Below, piece by piece: positions 45,014-53,402 of a stretch of 64,000 nt of DNA. Below the pieces are notes generated by a model. That model saw only the letters and a list, made by a program, of their open reading frames with translations. It was not told where the DNA came from and searched no databases. Source of the DNA: Pseudomonadota bacterium (GTDB lineage Bacteria > Pseudomonadota > Gammaproteobacteria > Burkholderiales > Burkholderiaceae_C). Every line of letters starts with the position of its first letter. Positions within the stretch are counted from its first letter, which is position 1. A program made the translations under genes and the position numbers. The DNA is taken from the NCBI GenBank assembly GCA_023442945.1, contig JAEZWW010000112.1, positions 79,195-143,194 on the forward strand. The letters are read 5' to 3'.

Positions 45014-45425
45014 GGTGTCTTTTCCTTTAATTGGTCTTCAAAGTGCCAACCCACTTGGCTGGCGGTTCTTGTGGCCGGGGCGTTGGGCTGAAGGCCTTTT
45101 TGAGGGACCTGGCCTTGCGCTGCTGCCATGACCTGTACTTTGCGCCTGGGGGCGGCTTTGAAAAAGGACCTGGGAGGCAAGTCACTGTTTCGGGGCTGGA
45201 AACAATGAGAGGGTGAGGGCGGCCGGAGCGCCCGACACACCACAGCCAGGAGATTCAAGAGAAATTGGCCGCCAGCCCTACAGTCATCTGCGCGGGCAGC
45301 TAGAAAAACAATAGCGAAAAGACGAGGCGACCGCCGGGTACGTGAGAGCCAATGGCGAGTCGCACAGCACCGCGGCGCGCGCCGTTGACGCGATGGAGCG
45401 GGCGCTACGGCCGACCGGTCGCCAC
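45014..45425. other. Gap upstream of paralogue 3
   Basis: About 410 bp containing the duplicated upstream region of paralogue 3 and interspersed repeat copy 10. No gene is supported. Confidence 0.5.
45253..45314 (+). repeat. Interspersed repeat copy 10
   Basis: Forward copy with core GCCCTACAGTCATCTGCGCG in the gap between paralogue 3 and modC. Confidence 0.8.
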
Positions 45426-46592
45426 TCAGTCCAGCACCGCCACGCCCTTGATCTGCGCGTACAGCGCCTGCCCCGGCGCCAGTTGCAACGCGTCGGCCGA
45501 TTTGCGCGTGATGCGCGCCAGCAGGGTGCTGCCACCCAGATCCAGCGCGACCAGCGACTGCGCCGGCCCGTCGTCGTTGAGGGCGCGCACGCGCGCGGGC
45601 AGCACGTTGAGGATGCTGGTGTCGCCCGCCGGGGCCAGCGTCAGGCTGACGTCGCGCGCCTGCACGCGCAGGCGCACGCGCTCGCCCAGCGCGCGCACCG
45701 GCGTGCCGGGCGCCTGCACGCACTGCAGCAGCCCGCCGGCAAAGCGCACGTGCATCAGCCGATAGGCGGCGTCGAACGCCTCCAGCCGCCCGTCGATCAG
45801 CGCGCTGGCGGCGTCGCCCTGCGTCAGCGACAGGTCCATGCGCGTCATCAGCTCGGCCGTGGGGCCCTGGGCGACAGCGCGGCCGGCGTCCAGCAGCAGC
45901 ACGGCGTCGGCCAGGCGCGCGACCTCGTCCAGCGAATGCGTGACGTAGAGCACGGGGATGTCCAGCTCGCGCTGCAGGCGCTCGAAATACGGCAGCAGCT
46001 CGGCCTTGCGCGGCGCGTCCAGCGCGGCCAGGGGCTCGTCCATCAGCAGCAAGCGCGGGCTGGTCGCCAGGGCGCGGGCGATGGCCACGCGCTGGCGTTC
46101 CCCGCCCGACAAGCCGGCCGGGCTGCGCGCCAGCAGCGGGGCGATGCCCAGCAGCTCGATGGCTTGTTCTAGCGACACGCGGCGCTCGGCTTCCGGCACG
46201 CGACGGCGGCCGAAGTCCAGGTTGCCCTGTACGCTCAAATGTTCAAACAGGCTGGCTTCCTGAAACACCACGCCCAGCGGCCGGCGGTGTGTGGGGCGCC
46301 ACACGCGCTGCGCATCGTCTTGCCAGACATCGCCGTTGACCACCACGCGCCCCGGTTGCGGGCGCACCAGGCCGGCCAGGGCACGCAGCAGCGTGGTCTT
46401 GCCGCAGCCGGACGCGCCGAAGATCGCGGTGATGCCACGCCCGGCCAGGGCCACGTCCACGTCCAGGGCAAAGCCGGCCCCGCGTTCGACCCGTGCCCGC
46501 ACGGCAACGCCGCCCGCGTCGGCGGGTGAGGAATTGGCGTCAAAACGGGCTGTGGCCCTAGAGGAATCTGCGCGGGCAGCTACCGAATTCAT
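45426..46592 (-). CDS. modC: Molybdate ABC transporter ATP-binding protein
   Basis: The 388-residue ATPase of molybdate import. It has Walker A GASGCGKTTLLRAL, the signature LSGGERQRVAIARAL, Walker B LLLMDEPLAALD and the H-loop YVTHSLDE. A C-terminal TOBE domain (VRALNDDGPAQSLVALDLGG) is typical of ModC. The first ~20 residues (MNSVAARADSSRATARFDAN) are read from an interspersed repeat lying across the start. A GTG in VAVRARVERG is an alternative start that would skip it. It is the last gene of modABC, 15 bp after the modB stop. Confidence 0.93.
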   Translation of the reverse strand: MNSVAARADSSRATARFDANSSPADAGGVAVRARVERGAGFALDVDVALAGRGITAIFGASGCGKTTLLRALAGLVRPQPGRVVVNGDVWQDDAQRVWRPTHRRPLGVVFQEASLFEHLSVQGNLDFGRRRVPEAERRVSLEQAIELLGIAPLLARSPAGLSGGERQRVAIARALATSPRLLLMDEPLAALDAPRKAELLPYFERLQRELDIPVLYVTHSLDEVARLADAVLLLDAGRAVAQGPTAELMTRMDLSLTQGDAASALIDGRLEAFDAAYRLMHVRFAGGLLQCVQAPGTPVRALGERVRLRVQARDVSLTLAPAGDTSILNVLPARVRALNDDGPAQSLVALDLGGSTLLARITRKSADALQLAPGQALYAQIKGVAVLD

Positions 46593-46594
46593 AG
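46537..46594 (+). repeat. Interspersed repeat copy 11, across the modC start
   Basis: Forward copy (GGGCTGTGGCCCTAGAGGAA core variant) whose opposite strand encodes the annotated N-terminus of ModC. Confidence 0.8.
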
Positions 46595-46607
46595 TATTCG
46601 AGTCGGC

Positions 46608-47297
46608 TCAAGCGGTCGCGGCGCGCCGGCTTTGCACCAGGTGCAAGAGCAGCAGCACCACGAACGAGAACACCAGCATGCCGCCGGCCAGCCAATGCGC
46701 CTGCGTGTATTCCAGCGCTTCGACATGGTCGTAGATCTGCACGGCGATGGTGCGCGTCTGCCCGGGGATGTTGCCGCCGATCATCAGCACCACACCAAAT
46801 TCGCCCAGCGTGTGCGCAAAGCCCATCACCGCGCCGGTCAGGTAGCCCGGGCGCGCCAGCGGTACGGCGACGTGCCAGAAGGCGTCCAGCGGGCCGGCGC
46901 GCAAGGTGGCGGCGGCCTCCAGCGGGCGCTCGCCCATCAGCTCAAACGCGTTAACCAGCGGCTGCACCACGAAGGGCAGTGAATACAGCAGCGAGCCCAG
47001 CAGCAGCCCCCAGTAAGTGAAGGCCAACGTGGTGCCGCCCAGCGCCTGCGTCAGGTGCCCCAGCGGGCCGTTGGGCCCCATGGCGACCAGCAGGTAAAAG
47101 CCCAGCACCGACGGCGGCAACACCAGCGGCAGCGCCACCATGGCGCGCACCGGCACGCGCAGCCAGCTGAAGCGCCCGTCCTGGCCGCGCGCCAGCCACC
47201 AGGCCAGCGGCGTGCCCAGCACCAGCAGGATCAGCGTGGTGCTGAGCGCCAGCTCGATCGACAGGCGCACGGCGGCGAGGGCGGCGGAATCCAGCAT
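46608..47297 (-). CDS. modB: Molybdate ABC transporter permease
   Basis: A 229-residue inner-membrane permease with about five helices. It opens with AVRLSIELALSTTLILLVLG. The coupling-helix EAA-like motif EAAATLRAGPLDAFWHVAVPLARPG and the segment HTLGEFGVVLMIGGNIPGQT identify ModB. The start is taken at MLDSAALAAV (47297); the frame is open further but without membrane-protein character. It sits between modA and modC on the same strand. Confidence 0.93.
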   Translation of the reverse strand: MLDSAALAAVRLSIELALSTTLILLVLGTPLAWWLARGQDGRFSWLRVPVRAMVALPLVLPPSVLGFYLLVAMGPNGPLGHLTQALGGTTLAFTYWGLLLGSLLYSLPFVVQPLVNAFELMGERPLEAAATLRAGPLDAFWHVAVPLARPGYLTGAVMGFAHTLGEFGVVLMIGGNIPGQTRTIAVQIYDHVEALEYTQAHWLAGGMLVFSFVVLLLLHLVQSRRAATA

Positions 47298-47451
47298 GAA
47301 AGTGCGAGGGGGCAGGGCGCGGAAGATACGGAGGAAGTGCGGGGCCACTCAGGGCCCCGGCTTGCTCATGGAATGGTAGCTGGCTGCGCAAGTCCAGCAA
47401 AGGCTGGCGGCGCAAAAGACTCCAAAGCAGCGCGCCGCGTGGCGCGCGCGC

Positions 47452-48228
47452 TTACTTGACGGCGTAGCCGTAGGTGCGGATGAATTCCTTGGTCTTGGGC
47501 GTCTTCATCAGGTCCATCCAGGCCTTGGCCGCGGGGTTGCCGGCGGCGCGCTTCAGCGTGACGGCGTCCTGCACGATGGGCGCGTGCAATTGCTCCGGCA
47601 CGATCCACATCGAGCCGCTCTTGAGTTTGCCTTCGTGCAGCACCTGCGACAGCGCGACAAAGCCGACCTCGGCATTGCCGGTGGCGATGAAGTTGTAGGT
47701 CTGGCCGATGCTTTCACCGGTGACCAGCTTGGGCTGCAGCGTCGCCGTCAGACCCAGCTTTTCCATCGCTTCCATCGCGGCGGCGCCGTAGGGCGCGTTC
47801 TTGGGGTTGGCCACGGCCAGCTTGTTGAATTGGTTGGCTTTCAGCACTTCGCCCTTGTCGTCCACAACCCCGGGCTTGGCCGACCACAGCACCAGTTGGC
47901 CGGTGGCGTAGGTGAAGCGCGAGCCGGGCACGGTGTCGCCTTCTTTTTCCAGGCGGGCCGGGCGCTCGTCGTCGGCCGCCATCAGGATGTCGAAGGGCGC
48001 GCCGTTTTTGATCTGCGAATAGAACGCGCCGGTGGCGCCGAAGGACAGCTTGACCGTGTGGCCGGTGGTCTTTTCCATGATCGCGGCCAGGGCCTTGGCC
48101 GGCTCGGTGAAGTTGGCGGCGACGGCAATGTTGACGGTTTCGGCGTGCAGCGTGAACGACGCGGCGCAGGCGGCCACCAGGGTGATCAGACGGCGCAGCG
48201 GGCGCAACGAGTTCAGATGGAGGGACAT
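47452..48228 (-). CDS. modA: Periplasmic molybdate-binding protein
   Basis: A 258-residue substrate-binding protein. Signal peptide LRRLITLVAACAASFTLHAE; the mature part starts VNIAVAANFTEPAKAL. The anion-binding residues appear in FGATGAFYSQIKNGAPFDIL and in KNAPYGAAAMEAM. The start at 48228 gives MSLHLNSLRPL. It leads the modABC operon and has an inverted-repeat ModE site 48 bp upstream. Confidence 0.94.
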   Translation of the reverse strand: MSLHLNSLRPLRRLITLVAACAASFTLHAETVNIAVAANFTEPAKALAAIMEKTTGHTVKLSFGATGAFYSQIKNGAPFDILMAADDERPARLEKEGDTVPGSRFTYATGQLVLWSAKPGVVDDKGEVLKANQFNKLAVANPKNAPYGAAAMEAMEKLGLTATLQPKLVTGESIGQTYNFIATGNAEVGFVALSQVLHEGKLKSGSMWIVPEQLHAPIVQDAVTLKRAAGNPAAKAWMDLMKTPKTKEFIRTYGYAVK

Positions 48229-48275
48229 GGGCAAGATTCCTTCAGTCGGCGGCATCGGTTTGACAGCGGCCAGTG

Positions 48276-48298
48276 CGTTATTCAAAAAAGTAATAGCG
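48276..48298 (-). promoter_or_regulatory. ModE-binding site candidate in front of modA
   Basis: On the minus strand CGCTATT-N9-AATAACG, an inverted repeat resembling the E. coli ModE box (ATCGCTATATA...TATATAACGAT). The same arms with the same 9-bp spacer recur at 49543-49565. It lies in the modA promoter region, where ModE-molybdate would repress transport genes. Confidence 0.75.
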
Positions 48299-48322
48299 AG
48301 TGTATCAGTCGACACAAAAGTG

Positions 48323-49504
48323 TCAGGGCGCGGCGAAGTCGGGGCGGTTCAGCGCGCTGCTGTCGGTCAGCGTGCGCAGGAAGGCGACCAGGTCCACTTG
48401 GTCCTGCGCGTCGATGCGGATTTGGTCGATCAGCGGGTCTTTGAAGCGGCTGGTGCGCCCGTCGCCGGCATAAGGGCCGGGGCCGAACACGCGGCCGCCG
48501 TCGGCGTGGATGGCGACCACGGCTTCCAGCGAGTCGGCACTGCCGTCGTGAAAGTAGGGCGCGGTCATCGCCACGTTGCGCAGGCTGGGCGCGCGGAACT
48601 TGCCCATGTCCTGCGGCTGGCCGGTGCTCTCCAGCAGGCCCTGGTTGCGCGCCGGGTAGGCGCCACTGCCGCCGATGTTGAACAGGCCGATGTTGTAGAA
48701 GCCGGGCGCGCCCACGCTGCCGCGGCTGTCGACGAAGCTGCCGCCGCCCAGGTTGGGCCCGGCGTGGCACTGCACGCACTGCGCCTGACCTTGCGTGCCG
48801 AAGAACAGCGCCTGGCCGCGCTGTTCGCTGGGATTGAGTTGTTCGGCGCCGGTACGTGCGCGGTCGTAGCGGCTGTCGGCCGAGATCAGCGTGCGTTCAA
48901 ACGCGGCGATGGCTTTGACCACGTTGTCCCAGTGCAGGGGTGCGGCCTCGCCCGCGAAGGCGCGGGCAAATTGCGCGGGGTACTGCGCGTCGGCCCGCAG
49001 GCGACCCAGGATGCTGGCGCGGTTGCCGTCGTTCACGCCCAGCTCGATCGGGTCTTCACCGAAGAGCGGCGTGTGCATCTGCTCCTCCAGCGTGCGCGGC
49101 GCGGGGTTGGCCCAGTCGTGCGTGGCCTGGTAGGCGATGTTGATCAATGCCGGCGCGTTGCGCGGGTGGTTTTGCCCGGTGGCGCCGCGTGCCACCGCGC
49201 GGCCGTCGGAAAAGGCCAGGTTGGGCAGGTGGCAACCGGCGCAGGCCAGCGTGTTGTTGACCGACAGGCGCGCGTCGTAGAACAGCTGGCGGCCCAGCGC
49301 GACCTTGGCGCTGTTCATGGGGTTGTCGGCTGGCACCACCGGCGCGGCAAAACCGGCGGGCAGCGACCAGGCCCAGGCCGTGTCGTCGGGCGTGGGGGTG
49401 GGCTGTGGGTCGGCGCCGGCGTCGCTGCCGCCGCCACAGGCGCTGGCCAGCAAAAGCAAGGTGGTGGACAGCAGCGCGCGGCGGCTGAAGGCGGGGCGGG
49501 GCAT
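48323..49504 (-). CDS. MbnH-like di-haem cytochrome c peroxidase family lipoprotein
   Basis: A 393-residue exported enzyme of the MauG/cytochrome c peroxidase superfamily. The N-terminus is a lipoprotein signal (RRALLSTTLLLLASACGGG, lipobox Cys). Two haem-binding sites are present, CAGCH at residue 88 and CVQCH at 243, in the contexts LGRQLFYDARLSVNNTLACA and GQALFFGTQGQAQCVQCHAG. The segment FSDGRAVARGATGQNHPRN is typical of the MbnH branch, whose known member oxidises a Trp on its partner MbnP in copper handling. Here no MbnP gene is adjacent; the divergent gene encodes a propeller-like lipoprotein. The start MPRPAFSRR at 49504 is chosen because the upstream ATG would fall in the operator. 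Location between modA and modE plus a ModE site suggest molybdenum-dependent expression. Confidence 0.82.
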   Translation of the reverse strand: MPRPAFSRRALLSTTLLLLASACGGGSDAGADPQPTPTPDDTAWAWSLPAGFAAPVVPADNPMNSAKVALGRQLFYDARLSVNNTLACAGCHLPNLAFSDGRAVARGATGQNHPRNAPALINIAYQATHDWANPAPRTLEEQMHTPLFGEDPIELGVNDGNRASILGRLRADAQYPAQFARAFAGEAAPLHWDNVVKAIAAFERTLISADSRYDRARTGAEQLNPSEQRGQALFFGTQGQAQCVQCHAGPNLGGGSFVDSRGSVGAPGFYNIGLFNIGGSGAYPARNQGLLESTGQPQDMGKFRAPSLRNVAMTAPYFHDGSADSLEAVVAIHADGGRVFGPGPYAGDGRTSRFKDPLIDQIRIDAQDQVDLVAFLRTLTDSSALNRPDFAAP

Positions 49505-49542
49505 GGGCGGACTTCCTCGTGGGTGGGCGCAAACGGGCGTTG

Positions 49543-49565
49543 CGCTATTCATGAATAGAATAACG
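49543..49565 (+). promoter_or_regulatory. ModE-binding site candidate between the divergent lipoprotein genes
   Basis: CGCTATT-N9-AATAACG, identical in both arms to the site before modA and with the same spacer. It lies 38 bp from the di-haem gene start and 48 bp from the propeller gene start, so it could control both. Confidence 0.75.
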
Positions 49566-49613
49566 CGTATCCCGATCCCTCACTTTGACTTCGATAAAAA
49601 AGGAAGCGCTTCG

Positions 49614-50596
49614 ATGAACCTGAGCCTGCACCACCCCCGCGCCGCACGCGGCAACTTCTGGGCGCGCAGCGCCTGCGCCGCGCTGTTCGCATCGCTCAGC
49701 CTGTTCAGCTGTCGGCCTGCGGCGGTGGAGACGACAACGACACCATGGTGGACCGCGGCCCGACCACGATCGAGGTGCAGGCGAAGCTGAACGGCTTGTA
49801 CTGGGACGCCAGCGCCGCCAAGCTGTACCTGACCGACGACGACCCGGCTGCCAATGCCATCAAGGTCTGGGACGGCGCCAAGCAGTTCAACGTCGCCTAC
49901 ACCTTGCCCGCCATGGCGGCCGACCAGCGCCCCACGCTGGGCCAGTTGGTGCGCGGCGGTGACGGCAAGCTCTACACCACGCGCTTCGGTTTTGGCAGCT
50001 ACGGCACCCTGGTGGCCACCCCCGCCAGCGGCGCGAGCTACAACCTGACGGGCCTGGCTGGCGACCGCCGCCGCATCGCCCTGGTGCCCACGGCCGACGG
50101 CAAGCTGATCGACGGCTGGTTCCGTGGTGGCGGCAACGCCACCCCGGCCGGCGTGATCAGCGAAGTCACGCTGGGCAGCGGCGCGCAGGCCAGCGAACGC
50201 GACCTGATCACCGGCCTGGGCAAGCCCGCGGGCCTGGCGCTGGTGGGCGACCAGCTGTTCGTGTCCGACCAGGGCACGGGCCGCGTGCTGGCCTATTCGC
50301 TGGCCGCGGTGCGTGCAGCGCCCAGCACGGCCGACGCCGGTCGCGTGGTGGCGCAGTTCACCTCGGCCGACAGCCTGGACCTGATGACCGCCGGCGCGGA
50401 CGGCACGCTGTACTTCGGCACCGGCGGTGGCTCGCTGTACGCGGTGGACGCCAAGGGCGGCTTCAAGACGCTGGCCACCGGCTGGCCCGGCATCCGTGGC
50501 GTGACCTTGGACGCGGCCAACAAGCGCCTGTTCGTGGCCGTGACGGCCGCCAAGGCCGACGCGCCGGCCACGATCCGGATCGTGCCGATCGATTGA
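49614..50596 (+). pseudogene. Propeller-like (NHL/SMP-30-type) lipoprotein gene, frameshifted in the signal peptide
   Basis: The ATG at 49614 opens a signal peptide (MNLSLHHPRAARGNFWARSA, then CAALFASLSLFS), but the frame is lost at about 49707-49711. One base is missing: in the other frame the sequence continues LSACGGGDDNDTMVDRG, a perfect lipobox, and runs open to 50596. The roughly 290-residue body has recurring strands (TIEVQAKLNGLYWDASAAKL, GKPAGLALVGDQLFVSDQGT, YFGTGGGSLYAVDAKGG) typical of a six-bladed propeller. An internal ATG at 49745 could give an unsecreted fragment. It is divergent from the di-haem gene and 68 bp ahead of modE. Either a real inactivating mutation or a sequencing error. 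Confidence 0.75.
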
Positions 50597-50664
50597 AGCG
50601 CAGCCAGGTGCGGGCCGCGGTGCAGGCCGCGGTCTTCGAATTTGCCTGCGCCACAATCGAACAC

Positions 50665-51438
50665 ATGGTTCGACGCGTGCTTTCTCCCCAGAACCTGGGC
50701 TATGCCCAGGCCGACAAACGCCTGCAGATCCTGCAGCTGGTGGGCGAGCACGGCTCCATCTCGCAGGCCGCGCGCACGGCCGGCATCAGCTACAAGGCGG
50801 CCTGGCAGGCCATCCACACGCTCACCAACCTGGCGGGCATGCCGCTGGTGGACAGCGCAGTGGGCGGCAGCGGCGGCGGCGGCGCGCGCCTGACGCCCGC
50901 GGGCGTGCACCTGCTGGAAGCCGCGCAGCAGATGGACGTGGCCCGCCGCGGCGTGCTGGCGCGCATCAACGCGCCCTCGGCCGCCGCGCTGGCCGGCCCG
51001 CGCACCAGCATGCGCAACCACCTGCCGTGCCGCGTCGCGCGGCTGGAAAGCGACGGAGCGCGCGACCCCCTGGTGCGCGCCGTGCTGGCCCTGGCCGACG
51101 GGGGCGAGCTGGCGTCGCTGATCACTCGCGAAAGCGCCGAGCTGCTGGCGCTGGCGCCCGGCTTGGCGGTGTTGGCTCTGTGCAAGGCCACGGCGGTGCG
51201 CATCGTGTCCGCGACGGACGCGCCCGCGGACGCGCGCGGCGCCGCCGTGCCGGTCAACCGGTTGGAAGGCAAGGTGGCGCGCCTGTCGCGCGGCGTGCAG
51301 CGCGATGAGGCGGTGGTGACGCTGGCCGGGGGGCTGCAGCTGGTCGGCTTCGCCGCGCGACCCAACCGTATGCGCAGTGGCAGCCGCGCGGTGGCCGAGC
51401 TGGATGAAAGCGCGGTGGTGGTGGCGTTGACCGCCTGA
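50665..51438 (+). CDS. modE: Molybdate-responsive transcriptional regulator ModE
   Basis: A 257-residue regulator. The N-terminal winged helix (RLQILQLVGEHGSISQAART then AGISYKAAWQAIHTLTNLAG) is the LysR-like DNA-binding domain of ModE. The C-terminal half carries two TOBE-type molybdate-binding modules (VPVNRLEGKVARLSRGVQRD is the clearest). In known systems molybdate-loaded ModE represses modABC. Start at 50665 (MVRRVLSPQNLGY). It is co-oriented with the frameshifted lipoprotein gene, and the two inverted repeats nearby are its likely targets. Confidence 0.9.
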   Translation: MVRRVLSPQNLGYAQADKRLQILQLVGEHGSISQAARTAGISYKAAWQAIHTLTNLAGMPLVDSAVGGSGGGGARLTPAGVHLLEAAQQMDVARRGVLARINAPSAAALAGPRTSMRNHLPCRVARLESDGARDPLVRAVLALADGGELASLITRESAELLALAPGLAVLALCKATAVRIVSATDAPADARGAAVPVNRLEGKVARLSRGVQRDEAVVTLAGGLQLVGFAARPNRMRSGSRAVAELDESAVVVALTA

Positions 51439-51448
51439 ACCGGGTCGT

Positions 51449-51506
51449 TTTAAGGAAAATCGGCCGCTGGCCCTAGAACCATCAGCGCAGCCAGCTACTG
51501 TTTATG
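51449..51506 (+). repeat. Interspersed repeat copy 12
   Basis: Forward copy between modE and the converging dioxygenase gene (GGCCCTAGAACCATCAGCGC core); it reaches the dioxygenase stop codon. Confidence 0.8.
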
Positions 51507-52362
51507 TAGCGTTCAGCGCGCCGTCCAGCGCCGGCCACAGCACGGGGAACAGCGCGTCTTGCATCGGCGCGCCGGCCGGCAGGCGCTCGGCCAAGCCAGG
51601 AAACGGCGGCGAGGTGACCCAGGTGCGCGGCGCGTGCGTGATGTCGTCGCCCAGCATGCGCACCGAAAACACGCGCCGGCGCGCGTCGCCGTCCACACCG
51701 CCGGCGGCGTGCAGGCTGAGCATGTGAAAGGCCACCACGTCGCCCGGCTCCACCGCCCAGCCGACGATGGGGTAGGCGTCGCGGTCAGCTTCAATATCCG
51801 GCAGGTCGGCCAGGCTGCCTTCAGGGAACCATTGGGCCTGGTGGTCCATGAAGGTGCGCGGCATCAGCCACGGGCCGCGGTGCGAGCCGGCGACGAATTC
51901 CAGCGTGGACGGGCGCCGCACCGGGTCGACCGGGATCCAGAAGCTGATGTTCTGCTGCCCGTCGATGTTGTAGTACGGCTGGTCCTGGTGCCAGGGCGTC
52001 TTCTGGCGCGTGCCCGGCTCCTTGGTCAGCATGTGGTCGTGGTACAGGCGCACCTGCTGGCTGCCCATCAGGCGGGCGGCCGCGGCGGCCAGCGGCGACT
52101 GGGTGATCACGCCGCGGTAGGCCGCGTTGTCCTGCCAGTTGCAGAAGTCTTCGATGAAAAACCCCGGGTCGTCCGGCCGGCTGGCGACCTTGGCGCGCGG
52201 GCTGGGCGTGGCGATGTTGGCGTCGATGCCGGCGCGCAGCAGGGCGACTTCATCGGCGTTCAGCAGCTGGCGCAGGCACACGGCGCCGTCGCGCGCGAAG
52301 GCTTCGGCCACATCAGGGGTGACGACGCGCTCAGCGCGGGTGTTCAGGTCGGGCGGGTTCAT
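51502..52362 (-). CDS. Phytanoyl-CoA dioxygenase (PhyH) family protein
   Basis: A 286-residue Fe(II)/2-oxoglutarate oxygenase. The iron ligands are seen in TPWHQDQPYYNID (HxD) and the distal His in VVAFHMLSLHAAGG, with the 2-oxoglutarate Arg in RRRVFSVRML. The start is at 52362 (MNPPDLNTRA); the frame is open further upstream but only as a shadow of the preceding gene. Its start overlaps that gene's stop by four bases. Bacterial members hydroxylate varied substrates such as ectoine or fatty acyl compounds; the substrate here is unknown. Confidence 0.88.
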   Translation of the reverse strand: MNPPDLNTRAERVVTPDVAEAFARDGAVCLRQLLNADEVALLRAGIDANIATPSPRAKVASRPDDPGFFIEDFCNWQDNAAYRGVITQSPLAAAAARLMGSQQVRLYHDHMLTKEPGTRQKTPWHQDQPYYNIDGQQNISFWIPVDPVRRPSTLEFVAGSHRGPWLMPRTFMDHQAQWFPEGSLADLPDIEADRDAYPIVGWAVEPGDVVAFHMLSLHAAGGVDGDARRRVFSVRMLGDDITHAPRTWVTSPPFPGLAERLPAGAPMQDALFPVLWPALDGALNAT

Positions 52363-53354
52363 GCGCCCCATTGTGCGTCGGTGGGCGGGCCGTTGGGTAC
52401 CTCCGGGAGAGTATCGAACTCGGTAGTTTCCCCCGGCCAGCCGTCGGCCCGCAGGCGGGCGCGCAGGCGCACGGTCGCGCCCAGCACGGGCAATTCCGGC
52501 ACCGGAAACAACTGCCCGGCCACGCGCACCCAGCAGCCCCGCTGAATGCGGTTGCGGGGCCCGCGCCAGGACGCGCGCAGGGTTTCGGTCACCGGGCCTT
52601 GCGCGGTCACCCAGCCGACCCAGTGCTGCGGCCCGTCGGCCATGCGCGCCAGCACGTACAGCGCCAGCGCCGGCAGCAGCCACAGCGCCAGCCAGAGCGA
52701 CACGCCGTGTTGCAGGCCCAGCAGCAAGCCCACGCCGCCGACGCCCAGCGCCAGAAACACGCCGGTGCGGTGCGCGCGGCGCGTCAGCAGGCGCTGTTCG
52801 GCGGCGCTCATGCCCGCCTCGTGGCGCAAGGTGGCGGCGTCGTCCCAGGCGGGGTAGCGCACGCCCAGCAGGCGTTCGCCCTGGCTGGTCCGCTGCACGG
52901 TGACGGCGGTGCCGCCCACGCCGGCCACCGTTTCGATGCGCAGGCGCCCGACCAGGAAGCCCGAGCCCAGGGGCAGTGCCGGGTAAACGCGCCAACCCTC
53001 GCCGCCCACCGTGTAGGTCAGGGCGTTGCCGCTGGCGACCAGGCCGCCCGCGTCGCCCCGGATGATCTGCTTGCGCGGCGCGGCAACGTCGCCACGCAGG
53101 CCGCGGCTGACGTGGCGCAGCCAGAAGAAAAAGCCGTTCAGTCCCAGCCAGGCCACGAGCAGCGGCAGCACGAGCTCGCGGCGAAAGCCCTCCGGGTTGG
53201 GCGCCGCGACGACCAGCAGCGCGCCGATCCACGCCAGCGCCACCGCGTTGGCCAGCAGCCAGAAGCCCCAGCGCTGGCCCGCCAGCAAGCTCGGCGCCAC
53301 GACTTTCAGGTGGGCCAGCTCGTCGGCACTGAGTGGGGCGTCTTCTACAAGCAA
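52359..53354 (-). CDS. Membrane protein of unknown function
   Basis: A 331-residue protein with two pairs of hydrophobic segments (GFWLLANAVALAWIGALLVV with LVLPLLVAWLGLNGFFFWL, and GVFLALGVGGVGLLLGL with WLALWLLPALALYVLARM) separated by soluble beta-rich parts. The apparent start is a TTG at 53354 inside an interspersed repeat; no better start lies nearby. It is translationally coupled to the dioxygenase gene (ATGA overlap). No family is recognised. Confidence 0.6.
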   Translation of the reverse strand: MLVEDAPLSADELAHLKVVAPSLLAGQRWGFWLLANAVALAWIGALLVVAAPNPEGFRRELVLPLLVAWLGLNGFFFWLRHVSRGLRGDVAAPRKQIIRGDAGGLVASGNALTYTVGGEGWRVYPALPLGSGFLVGRLRIETVAGVGGTAVTVQRTSQGERLLGVRYPAWDDAATLRHEAGMSAAEQRLLTRRAHRTGVFLALGVGGVGLLLGLQHGVSLWLALWLLPALALYVLARMADGPQHWVGWVTAQGPVTETLRASWRGPRNRIQRGCWVRVAGQLFPVPELPVLGATVRLRARLRADGWPGETTEFDTLPEVPNGPPTDAQWGA

Positions 53355-53402
53355 ATGGGTCTGTGGCCCTACACAATCATGCGCGGGTAGCTATGAAAAA
53401 CG
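53344..53402 (+). repeat. Interspersed repeat copy 13, between crcB and the membrane protein gene
   Basis: Forward copy with core GGCCCTACACAATCATGCGC. Its opposite strand encodes the last residues of CrcB and contains the TTG start of the next gene. Confidence 0.8.

Noticed and set aside
52363..53376. N-terminal extension of the PhyH-like protein to 624 residues
   Set aside because: The extra part is an out-of-frame reading of the upstream membrane protein gene; the oxygenase starts at 52362.
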